Made by a program: the position numbers and the translations under genes
The notes under the pieces: generated by a model
What the model saw: the letters and a program-made list of their open reading frames with translations, nothing else
Database searches by the model: none
What the model was told of the DNA's origin: nothing
In this document: positions 38,461 to 50,355 of the stretch, in pieces
Numbering within the stretch: the stretch's first letter is position 1
How the letters are laid out: each line of letters opens with the position of its first letter
Assembly (NCBI GenBank): GCA_004794655.1
Contig: SMMW01000019.1
Span: 3,384,001-3,448,000 of the forward strand
DNA from: Marisa cornuarietis
Taxonomy: Eukaryota; Mollusca; Gastropoda; Architaenioglossa; Ampullariidae
Reading direction: 5' to 3'
Length of the DNA stretch: 64,000 nt

Positions 38461-39194
38461 TAGGTGGCTTTACTACGTCACGGCGGGATGTGCTATTTTG
38501 TGGGAGGGGAGACCGGGTAGGATCGATATTTGAGAGGGGTGTGAGGTTGGGCATTGGTTGGTGTGGTGTGTGATTTATGAAGTGGGGTTTGGGTTAGGGT
38601 TAGGGGTGTGGGTTAGGGGTAGGGGTAGGGTTAGTGTTAGGGTTAGGTTTTATTGTAGAGGACAGATGTTGAGGACTGGTCCAGTGACGTGATGGTGATT
38701 GACATGGAGTTGTGTTAAATTATTGGCTGGTTTTAGTCGTTAAATTATTGGCTGGTTTTAGTCATGTGGTATTTTGCGCGGAAATGTTTGGATTTGATGT
38801 GAGTAGACGATAGAAATTCGAGAGGATTGAAGATGGCAAGTGTGCGTGGAAATTTCGCGGACATTTGTGGTGCAATTGTGGAATTCAAGGAAAGGTTGAG
38901 AGGTGCAGAGTCTAAATTCTGTATATTTTTGGATATTCTTTCTCGGAAAAAAGTTAAGGAAGGATTCGAAGAAGATGGGAAGGCGACTTCAGGACAAATT
39001 TTGTTCATTTCTGGATATTATTTCTCGGAATAATTGGAGGAAGGATTTGAAGAAGATGAAGGAGACGATAACAGGGGAGTTTAGGGAGGAGAGAGAGAGC
39101 AGAAAATGAGTGACGTAATAGTGACGTCACTAATTTGCATAGCTCCGCCTAAAAAAGATAAGCCATTTTTGTTATGGCGTCGCAAAACCACCTA
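38461..39194. mobile_element. 734 bp TIR element carrying telomere-like repeats
   Basis: The left end TAGGTGGCTTTACTACGTCA and the inverted right end TAGGTGGTTTTGCGACGCCA share TAGGTGG and an interrupted extension. TA flanks both ends (38459-38460 and 39195-39196). Inside are TTAGGG-like variants (38588-38650), a perfect 25 bp tandem duplication (38714-38738 and 38739-38763), and an 82 bp imperfect tandem repeat (38914-38995 and 38996-39077) whose translations share a KFC(I/S)FLDI(L/I)SR motif. The right end holds a TGACGTCA palindrome (39122-39129) and an ATTTGCAT octamer (39133-39140). No transposase is seen, so it is probably non-autonomous. Confidence 0.6.
38588..38650 (+). repeat. Interstitial telomere-like TTAGGG variant array
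   Basis: Short runs of GGGTTAGGGTTAGGGG, GGGTTAGGGGTAGGGG and TAGGGTTAGTGTTAGGG occur over about 63 bases. TTAGGG is the usual metazoan and molluscan telomere unit. Here the units are degenerate and sit inside the inverted-repeat element described above. Confidence 0.7.
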
Positions 39195-41661
39195 TAAGAA
39201 AGCTGTTCCAATTAAGACATGTTGGAATAAACATGAAATGTGATAAGTCGTCACTGCTTGTCATCAAATGTCACTGACATTTATTTTCCTAAATGCACAG
39301 AAACACATCAGGGTTAAAGGTCAAGATGACATTAACAAATGCGACTTTTTCTTTCTTTGTCAATGATCGATAACACCGTCAATATTACCTTCATCCACGC
39401 ACGCATACTCAGAAGCGCAGAGGCACATCGTATTTGTATTAAGAAGCAACAGTTATAACAGTACTTCTGCTCGATTTTCACCCGTTTAGGTCAGCCTCTT
39501 CACACCTGCAAAATTGCCTCTTCATACCTGTATCACAATCTCCAGACACCTGCCTCCCGTCTGTTTACCGTGGTTCACACACGTGCCATAGCCTCTTCAC
39601 AGGTATGACTGAAGTCAGCTCACAGGCTGTGCCCGTGTCTTTTCACAGTCTCTATGTATTCTATTGCAGCCAAAAACATTGTCGTCCCAGCTAAAAAAAA
39701 AAAAAAAGAGAAGAGAGAACAGAAAAGCTAATAAAGATATTAAACTCCAAATTAAACTGACAAACAACTACAGCGAACAATTTCCTTTCACTTATATATA
39801 TATATATGTATTTATACAGTGTATGATGATTTGAACTCCCTTAGATAAAGCAAACACCAAAAATATTAATGAAACTCTACTGTATATGACTAAACAAGGT
39901 TAGGTAAAACAGAAGTCTTTCAGGTAGATTGCATTTAAAGGGCAGAACATAGACTAATTTATTATTATTTTGCAAAATTTTAAGAAGAAGAATTTATATT
40001 TTTATATATAGTTTGTAAATATTTTATATATAAATATATATAGCATAGGGAAGACAACTACAGGCACATTCTATTACGATTCTTTACAAAAGGTGATGGA
40101 AGAGAAGTACATTGAGTGTCCTAGAGGTGACAGCCTTAGGTAATGCGCCGTGTAATCTTGCTCCCGTGAGGATAAACTCATTTGTGGTTACACCTTTATC
40201 TAGGAAATGCGTCAAGTTCCCTGCGTACGCCTGGTACTGAACTGGAATTTATCATCTGGCATCAGATTCAGCATCTCGATTTCACAAAGCCAGCAAAGCG
40301 TGACGGAAAACATCACTGGGCATGCGCCGTCAGTTTCAGCGGCCATGCCTGCACCTACGTCACAAGATCACGTGCCCAGCGGGAAATGTGGACGCCGACT
40401 GCAGCTACAGCGGGTAGAAAGGGAACAAAGGCTGGCTGAATATCAGCCAGAGGAGGAGGAACTTCCGCTCGCTTGTTGTCGTGCGCAACTCACCAAGAAT
40501 TAGTGGTCGTCATCCTCCTCCTCCTCTCCTCCTCCTCATCATCATCTCTTGGTATGTACCCGCCGACGACCTAATTATGCTGGTCCACCGGCACCAGTTT
40601 TCTGGGGAGACTTGCTTAGACACGCAGTGGTGGTGAACTGCCCATGTCTAGTCTTCTTTTTATTTGTTCGCCAGCCAGGTCTTCCTCTGTCCACCACGAC
40701 GTCAATCACCCTTCATGGTACCCTGACAAACACTCTTAGAGTGCTACCTTGCGCCACTGGGCCTCTCCAGAATAAAGCAAGAGGTAGGACCATTTCCAAC
40801 TATGTTTAAGTGCAAATGTTCTACGCCAGTGAGCAAGGACCTAGAAATGTTTGGGGCAGTGGATGAGAAGATGAGTAAGACAAACAGACGGGGCTATTAC
40901 CTTTCGAGAAACATGCAAAGTGACAGCTCTATGGGAGTATGCGGAGCATGCTGGTATCTGAAGAGATGTGACTGTAGACATAAATATCAGTAAGCCAATG
41001 AGGTCAAATCCTTTGGTGAACCCTGCAATCGTGTGACACGAATGCCATCTATTAATGTCCAAAGTCCGTACATGGCCAAAAAGACATGCAACATCCACGT
41101 ACACGCACGACAAACAAGCCTGAAGCGAATTTGTTTTCCTTTCTTCTGAGCGAAAGAACTGAACTCGGCCGACAATAAGACATCAAGAGCGCAAACTACA
41201 TCATAACGACAACAAACTACCGACTGTTGGTAGTAGGGCTTTTTCACATTATAGTCTCCCTACACGTCTGTAAAGCCATGCAGCCTTCACGCAGTGTTCC
41301 GACACTCGTCTTCCTTAGGGAAGGGTGAGAGGAGAGGAGGTGGGGTAGGTCAGGAAGCAAAAGACCCACAACCCACCGGACTATGTAACTCCGGATTTCT
41401 GTGGAATTGTCAATGGGATGTAAGATGCAAGAAATTTCCTGTACGTCGACTCAGCCCTGTAAAACACAAAAACACCGCATAGAATAAAAATAACAATTGA
41501 ACTAAAAGCGCACCTGAGTTAATTGTCGACACGGGACACGGCGTCGTGGCTTCTCGGCATTTCCCGCGAGAACTTCACAAGAACACGGGTGAAAAAGTGA
41601 CTATATTCTTCTCCCAATTGGAATTTCTAAACAGTGCAGCTCGGCTATTCGTGTTCAGTAC

Positions 41662-41746
41662 GAATTTAAAACAAGTTGAGATAACTGATTATTTGTTTCT
41701 TCGGAGAATTTCAAACAAGGTGAAGTAACTGACTATTTGTTTCGAG
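41662..41746. repeat. Two-copy 42 bp tandem repeat
   Basis: Two units share AATTT(A/C)AAACAAG and AACTGA(T/C)TATTTGTTTC. Confidence 0.75.
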
Positions 41747-42281
41747 CAAGGACAAAAAGCCGAAGTGTTTTTCCTTCCTTCCCTCAAAAAAAAAAAAGTC
41801 AAACAGCAGTTGAGAAAACGAGTCCTTTTCAAATAAAATTTTAGCATAAAGGTGGCTTGTTCTTTTTTGTTGCAGTTGCAAAGAAGGTGTCAGTGAATAC
41901 ATTTCACCAGAGCTTTCGTCCTTTTTGTTGGTGGTAGGGGTGGGAATCTATCTTCTTAACCACTGTCCACCCTTCGCTGTGATTCGGATTGACTTTGCAG
42001 GGAGGCTTTGTCGTATTTATTTAAACCCGCTAGAAGCTTGCTGCAGTCTTGTAGCTGCTAGGAAATAACCTTTAGAGAAAATTTATTTCAGGCGGCATCT
42101 ACAAAGAAAATGTACTGCGAAAAATAGTGAGAGATAAGTTACTGTCTCGACGTAGATGTTTAAACAGTGTTTTAACAACAAAATTCAGAGTTCATTTGTG
42201 AGATATTTACGAAGACAAAGAGAAGCAAAAGGAAGAACATGTAACATACATTTACTCCACTCTAGTTGTCAGGTCACATTG

Positions 42282-42308
42282 GAAATAAATAAACAAACAA
42301 ACAAACAA
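42282..42308. repeat. (AAAC)n microsatellite
   Basis: Six AAAC/AAAT units. Confidence 0.85.
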
Positions 42309-43267
42309 GTAAATTATCGCCATCGACATGGCAGTTGTTAGGCATTTTACTAACTTCAGAAAATCCGATAAATACAGACAAAACATCTTACTCTATTTAA
42401 CACAAACGATCGTCTGTTGTGGAGGTCGGGTAGGATGGTAGAACACGAAGATGCCTATCGATCCTCCTTTCGGCAGGCCACCCGGCCCTGTTCTAGTCCA
42501 CCCTGTCATTGCTGCTCACCTCTGACCCTGCGACTCTTTCCTGAGGGGCACGGCTGTGAAAGCGAGGCTGACTTCCGTAGGGTTAGACGGGTCATGACTA
42601 ATATGCGGTGGAGAAGGCCCGGTGAGTGTTGCCAGGAGCTGCCTGCAAGTCGGAAGCCAGTAATTAAAAGGGTCAGAGGAGACATGGGGGATGGAGAGAG
42701 TTGGAGATGAAAGCAAAGAAAGAGAAAGGGGAGAAGAAGGACTGCCTCAAGCAGTGTTCACAGCTGAAGGGTTCCCTGATACCTTCGTTCACATGTGTTC
42801 AAACGTCACTTCTGAACCGCCACAGATGTTTATTATCATCGTCTGGAGTCGGCGGACCACTGGTCAGCTATTCTCGGTGCCAAGCGGCGCGTTCACCCAG
42901 AGAAAACAACACAAAGCTCGGCTTTAGGTTCAAAGGCGAGAGTTTTGCGACAACCGTTAGCTAGATAACTCATCGTGCTCTTTTCTTAGATGCCTGTGGA
43001 TAGCCGAATGTTTTTCACCGAATCTCCCTCTCTTCCATTCTATTTATTCTACTTATCCGCTTTCTGAACGAAGAAATTTATCCCTCATCTGTCTTCTGAG
43101 AGAAGGCGATGATGCCAGCAACAATAGCGTTGATGTTGCTATAGATCAACTTCAGGAGAAATAAAAATGGATGGACACTGGGCAAAACCAAGAAATATAC
43201 ATTTAATAGTATCATGAACATAATGCAATGAAGGACAGTGAACAATGCTTTGCCTCTTTGTCCAACT

Positions 43268-43270
<3 letters not shown>

Positions 43271-43338
<68 letters not shown>

Positions 43339-43345
43339 CGCGCGT
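43271..43345. repeat. (TG)30(CG)7 compound repeat
   Basis: A pure TG run passes directly into CGCGCGCGCGCGCG. Alternating purine-pyrimidine with a CG core favours Z-DNA in vitro. Confidence 0.96.
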
Positions 43346-43577
43346 GGCCTTGACGACAAACCTTCTGTTCTCAAGCTGCATACCGCATTTCTTTTTCTTT
43401 GTATAAAGGGGAACTGAGGATGTACCATCTGGTCTTAATCTTCACACTCTCCTCACTAAGATTATACCGTTGATCAAAGGTCCTTCGCCCTTCCCCCATT
43501 TTGATTATTTTCTTGAATGCTCCATCCACGTGCATCCGTGAATAGTCTTTACTTCTGAGACTGCCATAAGATTTCTG

Positions 43578-43597
43578 GCATGCGCGGCGCATGCGCA
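43578..43597. promoter_or_regulatory. NRF-1-like site
   Basis: GGCGCATGCGCA (43586-43597) matches the NRF-1 consensus and is preceded by GCATGCGC (43578-43585). It stands alone in non-GC-rich DNA, with no gene identified beside it. Confidence 0.3.
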
Positions 43598-43989
43598 ATC
43601 GACCACTCCTCCTTTCCCATTGCGAGCGAACCGTGTCACCGAGCTGCTTAGGTCAGAAAATATAAAACTTTTGATTCTGAGGTGTGGACGAGGAGCCAGG
43701 AAAGAGAATGTGTATGTGTGGGTGGGTGGGTGGGTAAATGGGCCGAGTGGGTGGGTCGTCGCTTTAAGCGAAAAAGCCCAGTACTCATCAAAGATTGTAA
43801 CAGCTGTTTGTGTGACCAACACATGTTTCACTAAATTATTTTCATCCATTTGATTTATCGTCAAGGACTCGTTGCCTCATTCGGCCAAACGTTTCTTGAG
43901 AATGAAAGCAACGTGTCTGGGCAAAAAAAAAAAAAAAAAAGAAGAAGAAAAAGAAAAGAAGAAGAAATGGCTTTAGCTGGCACCCTGTT

Positions 43990-44024
43990 CACGTGCGCTG
44001 CTATGTAAATGCAAATAGCACGTG
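43990..44024. promoter_or_regulatory. POU octamer flanked by two CACGTG E-boxes
   Basis: CACGTG (43990-43995), ATGTAAATGCAAAT (44003-44016, containing a perfect ATGCAAAT octamer) and CACGTG (44019-44024) lie within 35 bases. It is about 11 kb upstream of the DMRTA start. Confidence 0.3.
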
Positions 44025-44809
44025 CCTGGACTAGACCAGCCGTCGGGCCAGCCAGAGAGCCATAGCCTTACATCTCTTTGTGCCAGCTTTTCGACTGTTG
44101 TGATCCCCCGGCTTCGATAGAATTTAATCCCCGCTTGATTAAAACCGCTGGTAATGAAGAAGCCAGTCAAGCGGGATAGGACCTATGACATCTATACGCC
44201 CAACCTGTGCGCATGCATTTATAAGATTTTGTACCTTTCAGTAGCGGCACCGCTAAAATTACCCCCCCCCCCATATTCCCTTTCCAGAGCGGGGCTTTTT
44301 CTTTGGAACAACACTCGGCCGACATCAGCTGACACTAACGGTGTGGAACGAAAAAGATAATTAGTTTCAATGACGGTAGATAAGAGGCACGCGCGTGGAC
44401 AACTTCTGTTTCTTCCAGCCGTTGGCTTGGGCTGCCTCTCAATATTGTTTGTCATATCAGCTGCACAGAAAAGAATTGTCTACGGAACAGCTCGGAAAGG
44501 TCGCAGCAGTTTCGCAATGAGTCAGAACAATATTGAATCCAACTGGATTTCATAAAAGAGTCTCGTAATAATGTTTTTACCTTGCAGCTGCCATGGTCAA
44601 AGACGAAGGTAATTACCTCCATTTTTTTTAATCGGCTAGGGTATTCAAGCGTTCATCTTTAATATTAAGCAAGTAGCGTAAAAGGGAATTTCCTTTTGAT
44701 TGGTTATCCTTGGGACAAAGGTCATGACACGATAAATGTAGTGTTCATCGTTATTCAGAATAATAAAGAAAATAAGCTGGATTGAATGGGACGAAGCAAC
44801 AAGTAGTAG

Positions 44810-45215
44810 AATGTAGCAGTAAACAGAAGCAAAAAAAAAGTACAAGTAATAATAAACGGTAGTAGGCAGCAGTAATAAGTGGTAAGAACGGAGTAATTAG
44901 TAGTAAGCAATAGTAAGAAAAAGTAAGAAGAAGTAGGAGCTAAAGGTAGGAGTAAGTAGAAGAACAAGTATTAAATTAGTATTTAGTTATTAGTATTAAA
45001 CAGCAGTAAGCGGTAGAAAGGGTAGTGCATTTGTAAGCGTGAGTAAGTAGTAGCAAATACTTGAAGTCTCCAACTCGAGCTTTGTCAAGAGGGCCTTAGC
45101 AGTAAATAGGAATATTTAGCAATAAACAAATGTAAAAGCGGAGTAAGTACTATTCAAAGAAGCATTTATAAGAAGAATTGAGTAGTCTTAAGCAGAAGTT
45201 GGAGCAAGTGGTAAT

Positions 45216-45220
<5 letters not shown>
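44810..45220. repeat. Degenerate AGTAGTAAG-rich tract
   Basis: Irregular units of AGTAATAAGTAGTAAGAAG make up most of 400 bases and run into the GT/GA microsatellite at 45.22 kb. Confidence 0.6.

Positions 45221-45268
<48 letters not shown>
45217..45268. repeat. (GT)n-(GA)n compound microsatellite
   Basis: About 15 GT units followed by 11 GA units. Confidence 0.95.
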
Positions 45269-45269
<1 letters not shown>

Positions 45270-46191
45270 TGCCGCAAAAACTGAAACGAGGTCCTGGATT
45301 ACCAGATAGTAACTTTCTTTCACTCAGCAAAAGCGTCCCCGAAGGGTGCCCCCATATCGTCTGTACTCCTGAACATCTTTTTGCAGAACATCAAGCGATA
45401 ACTCCATCATGACCATCGCATCTCCATTCTCATCGGCGGGAGACCCGTATGTAACCTGCGCCTTACAGATGATATCAGTTAGATAGAAGGTGCTAATAGC
45501 TCACTGCAATAATTATATCCCCAAGATGATGACAGAAACTGTTTATGACTATTGGCGAGAACAAAGCAAGACTAGGGGTGTGGGTGGCGGATGTTGCTAA
45601 TGGCAACAGTTGTTTTATAGACAAAGGCAAGATATTTTTGTGGGTCCCTAAGAAACAGCTTTAAACGCATAATATTCAATATAATATATGTCTACAGTAG
45701 TTTCCTATCTGAGAAAGTTTGTTTCAGATACTTGTTACATAGGAAAGTCAATGACTTGTACTAACGAAGACTCAGTTTATGTGATGCTTTCCAAGGCAGA
45801 ACAATCAAACCAGCGCATCTACTTGTGTTACTTTTTATATCCTATTTTCTCATCCATATTAATAAGATTTTACTGAAATTGAACAACATTTTGTTCTTGT
45901 AGAAATAAATTTGTCCTGAACACTTGATATGCCCAGAAATTAGAATGTGCAGCGCGTACTTCTCCATTTTAGTTAATACTATAATATTCTAAATATTTAT
46001 TTTGCTTAATTACTAGAAACTAGAAACAATTAAAACCACAGTGAAACATCATAGTCAATATATTCTCTTGTTCAAAGTTGTGTGCTACTACTGGGACTGT
46101 GAAAAACTATTTTTCATTCGTTATACAGTATTTATATTTCATTTTATTCGTTTTATCGTCTCTGGTAGTGCACCATTGCATGCATGCAAAC

Positions 46192-46194
<3 letters not shown>

Positions 46195-46257
<63 letters not shown>
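46195..46257. repeat. (TG)n microsatellite
   Basis: About 31 TG units. Confidence 0.97.
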
Positions 46258-46261
<4 letters not shown>

Positions 46262-46304
46262 GCACGAGTTCATATGTTTGAATGCGTATGTGTGCCTGCG
46301 TAAT

Positions 46305-46312
46305 ATGTGTGT

Positions 46313-46343
<31 letters not shown>

Positions 46344-46358
46344 AGAGAGAGAGAGAGA
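46305..46358. repeat. (TG)n(CG)n(TG)n-(AG)n repeat
   Basis: A CG core of about eight units (46315-46329) is flanked on both sides by TG units and followed by an AG run. Confidence 0.93.
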
Positions 46359-47639
46359 AAGCGAGAGGGGTCCTGTATGTATATACGCTGTGTAAGCAGT
46401 GTTTTTCTTAGAGGATGAAAGGGAAGATGAGGAGGTCAACAAAATCAAATTAAATAAAAAATCATCACATCTGATCAGATCTGCTGCTTATATGCTCGCC
46501 AGCTCCACCCGTACAACTAAAACGTGTTTAACCGCTACATGATCGTAGTACAAATCGATGTCGTGTGCAGCAACGTCCACAACTTTCGCCTTTGATATTC
46601 CCTCCCTCCTGTTAAGAAGACCATCTTCAAGTTAAATTTTATATACCTCTACTTTTGTAGTTTAAACTGAATTTACCGCATCTCAAATCATAAATGACAT
46701 TTTGACCATGATCTCCAGATTACCATCAATAAACGAACAAATTTTACAAATGCTGTCGAAAATGGACACCAAGACAGTTTTGTAGGTACCAGACTGGCCG
46801 ATCAATGTTCATTTAGTCGAAAATGTTTTCAAGAATTTCCTTTGAAGTGAGTGACTTTTATTACCATCGCGAAGAATAGAATATTTTGTTTGTCACGTAA
46901 CAGTGATAGAAGTAAAAACTTTATACTTTTGGTGGAACTTTGTGCCTTTGCCACCCTCTGGGTTCAGTCGTTTGAAGTCGGATATTTTATTCTCAAAGTA
47001 CTAATCTCATTTGTGCTTTTGCTGTTTGGAAAAACCACTTTCTGTCAACAATTTCCAGGTCAAAGGTACGTCAGATGCTGTGTGAAGGATGGAGGTTGGA
47101 ACAAGGCAGGCATTTCTTACCTTGTGAAGATGTAAAAGATGACCACTGTTCAGTCGTCTCCTTCGTAATGACAGTCATCAACAGGATTCTCATTTTGCCC
47201 CCTACCCAGAAAGTCACAAGTAAACCACAGCAACTCACAGCATGTACACATGTACCTTGTTCTTCAATCCCGTAAAAGCAAGCGATACCCAGAAAGGTAG
47301 CCTTTGTGTTTCTCTTAAATCAAGGGTTAATAATTATTTTTATCAGTGTTGCTGATCGACCGTCTTTATTTATTTGTTCTGTATTTTTCTTTATCGTTGT
47401 ATTTAGTGATTAGCTTTTGATCGTTTATTTTGAAGGTACAGCAAATACATTTTCAAGCAGGAGATCGCTGCTGGTAAAAATAAGATGAAGTTGGATTAAA
47501 AAGGGCTTTTCCTAACATTTCTTGATCGTCTGGCAGTCAGGTGTTAGAGCCCGACCTTTTTCTCGGGGCCAGCTTTTTGTGAAGGTCTTCTCTCCATCTC
47601 TGCATTTTCTCTCCCCCCCCCCCAAGCTCTCTATAGAGT

Positions 47640-47755
47640 CAAGTACTCGATTCCGACGATTAGACTTGGGAAAAGCTTGCTGCGCAACACAGGAATCGAA
47701 CCAATGAATCTTCAGGTTCAGACTCCCGACCTTTAACCACTTCCCGCTTCCCTAA
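47640..47755 (-). mobile_element. tRNA-like SINE head
   Basis: On the minus strand TGGTTAAAGG (47739-47730) and a perfect B box, GGTTCGATTCC (47702-47692), are spaced as in a tRNA promoter. The following body runs toward 47640, where it meets a C-rich run. Confidence 0.5.
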
Positions 47756-48094
47756 GGACAATGCTGTGGAACAAACACAAACGGAGCAGATGTCTCCTGT
47801 GAAGCCATACTTGTCTTGTGCACAGCTGTTTCTGTCGTCTGCTTGCGTGTCTCTCTGACTTCCAAAGATAATGGCTATGCTACAGAATACTGTATCTGGT
47901 GACAAAATAAAAGCAAAGAGGTTGACTGATGATTGATGATAACGGCGTTGGCAGTGGCAGCGACGACGACGACGACGGGTGATACAGAATACGATGATGG
48001 TAATTTAACATTAAGACTGAAGACGATGAACAACAATTTATTTGTATTTATTAGAGGTATATATAAATATATAGATTAGTATGTGTGCTTGTGC

Positions 48095-48095
<1 letters not shown>

Positions 48096-48149
<54 letters not shown>
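48096..48149. repeat. (GT)n microsatellite
   Basis: About 27 GT units. Confidence 0.97.
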
Positions 48150-48150
<1 letters not shown>

Positions 48151-49094
48151 TTCCAAATGCTTTACCTGTAGCTCTTCTTTTCTTGTTAGAAGCTCGACAT
48201 TTCACCCTTCCATTGACAAAGCGTCTTTGTGCATCCGACGTACACCGGTAGCAGGTGAGTAGGTTGTGCATTGATATTCATGAAATTCACGTTAATGAAC
48301 TTTTGAACTCCCTTTGTGGCCAGAGACTTCCTCGGCAAAACAGTTCTTTTCCACAAATTACATCCACATAGGGCTTTTTTCTTTCGAGGGCGGGGGGGGG
48401 GCGGGGGAACCAACAGGTGACATTTCACTGTCCCCGACACATACCCTTTCTTGATTAATCTAAATCTAGATTTGTTTCGCATAGCAAATACATTTCGACT
48501 TCTTCACTGATCGTCCACACAGGCATTTACAGCTCCCTATAACATTTAACCGCAATGTTTTTCTTGATTTGTCTGCTTTCCTGTGTGGTTGTCTGTCGTC
48601 CTGCTGTCTCTGTGTTGGTTAATCTGTAGCCACAAACAAAACCCTTCATTTTATTATTTTTTTAGCGTCTATTGCTTCATTATCTTTTTATATTCTTGAA
48701 TCTGTTTTTATGTTATCTATTATTTAATCTACACGTGCTTGTTTATTATTCTGCACACCAGCTGGAGAAGGAGGACGAAAGTTTGAACCCCTCCCCTAGT
48801 CCACCACTGGCTCGCTTCAGTGCCTGGTGTTTACGACTGAGCGCCATGTGTGAAAACACGCCAAACATATTTCTCTGCTCTTGTTTTGCATCGATGCTGA
48901 GCAGACTTGATTATTAATCAAATTACTAATGAAAATTTAGTCAATGAAAAAAATTACGAAAGAGGGGCTGCAAGGACAACGCGCAGTCGAGAGCGGGTGG
49001 GGTGATTGAAAATAGTCGGAGGAACATTTCTTTTGTCTCGAGCAAACCATATTACCAAGGGTCGAGGTGACTTCGCCCTGGGGCAGTACTGATG

Positions 49095-49210
49095 AAAGAG
49101 AGGTAAATTTACCTTAGGGTTAGCTACAGACTAGTGCTCATATTCATGGAATCGAGGTCTGTTGGAATCAAGATAAAATGTTTTGTCTCCATAGTTACGA
49201 CACTGGGCAG
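49095..49210 (+). repeat. Dispersed repeat related to the copy at 16.6 kb
   Basis: AGGTAAATTTACCTTAGGGT followed by TAGCTACAGAC (49101-49131), and CCATAGTTACGACAC further on, repeat the order seen at 16.63-16.72 kb with a longer spacer. The two are the same orientation. Confidence 0.45.
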
Positions 49211-50220
49211 ACCCAGGGGATATTGCTTGATGTTACTTTGCATCAAGAAATCTCTGCCGCTGATTTCTAACTACAGTCCCAGGGGTAAAGCAACATCCGC
49301 GGAGTGTGGACGCCGCTTTATAACCGTGGAGACAAGACAATGGCTCTTGATTTACCCGGGATGACGAATTACCTTCGAATACGAGCTCAGATGGCTACCT
49401 GATTTATCATGGATGGTAGAAAAGCGTTGAACCACTTGCCGAGGCACAGTGAACCACTTACAGTTCTCTCTCCCTAAAAAGGGGGCGGGAAACCTTTTTT
49501 CCTACAAGGGTCATTTTGATATGTATAGTATCAACCGAGGACCATACAAAAGTATCTACTTAAAAATTAGCTTGCTCTATCTGCTCTAGTTGGTCAAGTT
49601 GTAGTTTCGCCACAGTGTGTTAACACTTTTGCAACTTGTACAACCCCAGCCTGCCTGGCACTGCTGATCTCTGAGTCACCACAATCCGCTTTTTCGAAAT
49701 AAGGTGCATTTACAAAGTGTCTACACACGGAGACATACTTGCACATGCACAAATAAACTCGTTGATCCAAACAAACGTTTACCAGACAAAGCTTTTTCGT
49801 TTGTTCATCCATTGGAAATCTATGAAAGAACGATGGACATTTGCTGACTGAGGTACACACCGATGTCCACGATCAGTTTTGTTGATTGAATGAAGAACGC
49901 TAGGCGTATAACAACCGACATCAAACCGAACATGGTCTACCTTGGGCCGGGGGCGAAGGTCACATGCATGCATAATTTTTCAAAATCGTCCATATAGGTC
50001 ATATAGATTTACTGAAATCCGCGACTGTCATGGTGAGGCGGATTAAATCATATTTTTTTCAAATTATTTCGCGGGTCGGACGCTCCCCACCGCTGCCCTA
50101 AAACGACTCGGCCAGTATCTTTTCCCGCATTATTACAAGACCATCTCTCTCAATCGAGAATCTCTTCATATGAATATATTTTGTTTTTGCTACATGTTTA
50201 GCTCAAATAAAAAGAAAGTG

Positions 50221-50355
50221 AAGGGAAGGAAACCAGTGTTTTACGCCGACTCAGCAGCTAAGGCAATATCACAGCAAAGCAGTCAGCCCTGTAAGCGGAT
50301 ACTGCATGTGAAGAAAGAACAGTGTACCGGAGATGAGATCTGAACCCAGGACATC
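50221..50355. mobile_element. Mollusc-type dispersed SINE-like repeat
   Basis: AGTGTTTTACGCCGACTCAG (50236-50255) resembles a TTTTACGCCG-ACTCAGCA core that I recall from dispersed repeats of gastropods and bivalves. At the other end, the complement of 50336-50347 gives a B-box-like GAGATCTGAACC on the plus strand, so the Pol III head would read on the minus strand. The family assignment is from memory and was not searched. Confidence 0.45.

Noticed and set aside
44594..44621. Plus-strand CTTGCAG ... GTAATT bracket around 21 bases, a possible micro-exon
   Set aside because: No neighbouring plus-strand exon could be found, and such short brackets arise often by chance.
48174..48271. Minus-strand piece with CYRCTSDAQ and a CAG|GTAAAG donor, a possible small Cys-containing peptide exon
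   Set aside because: No convincing acceptor, signal peptide or second exon. The cysteine spacing does not fit a Ly6 or other family clearly.
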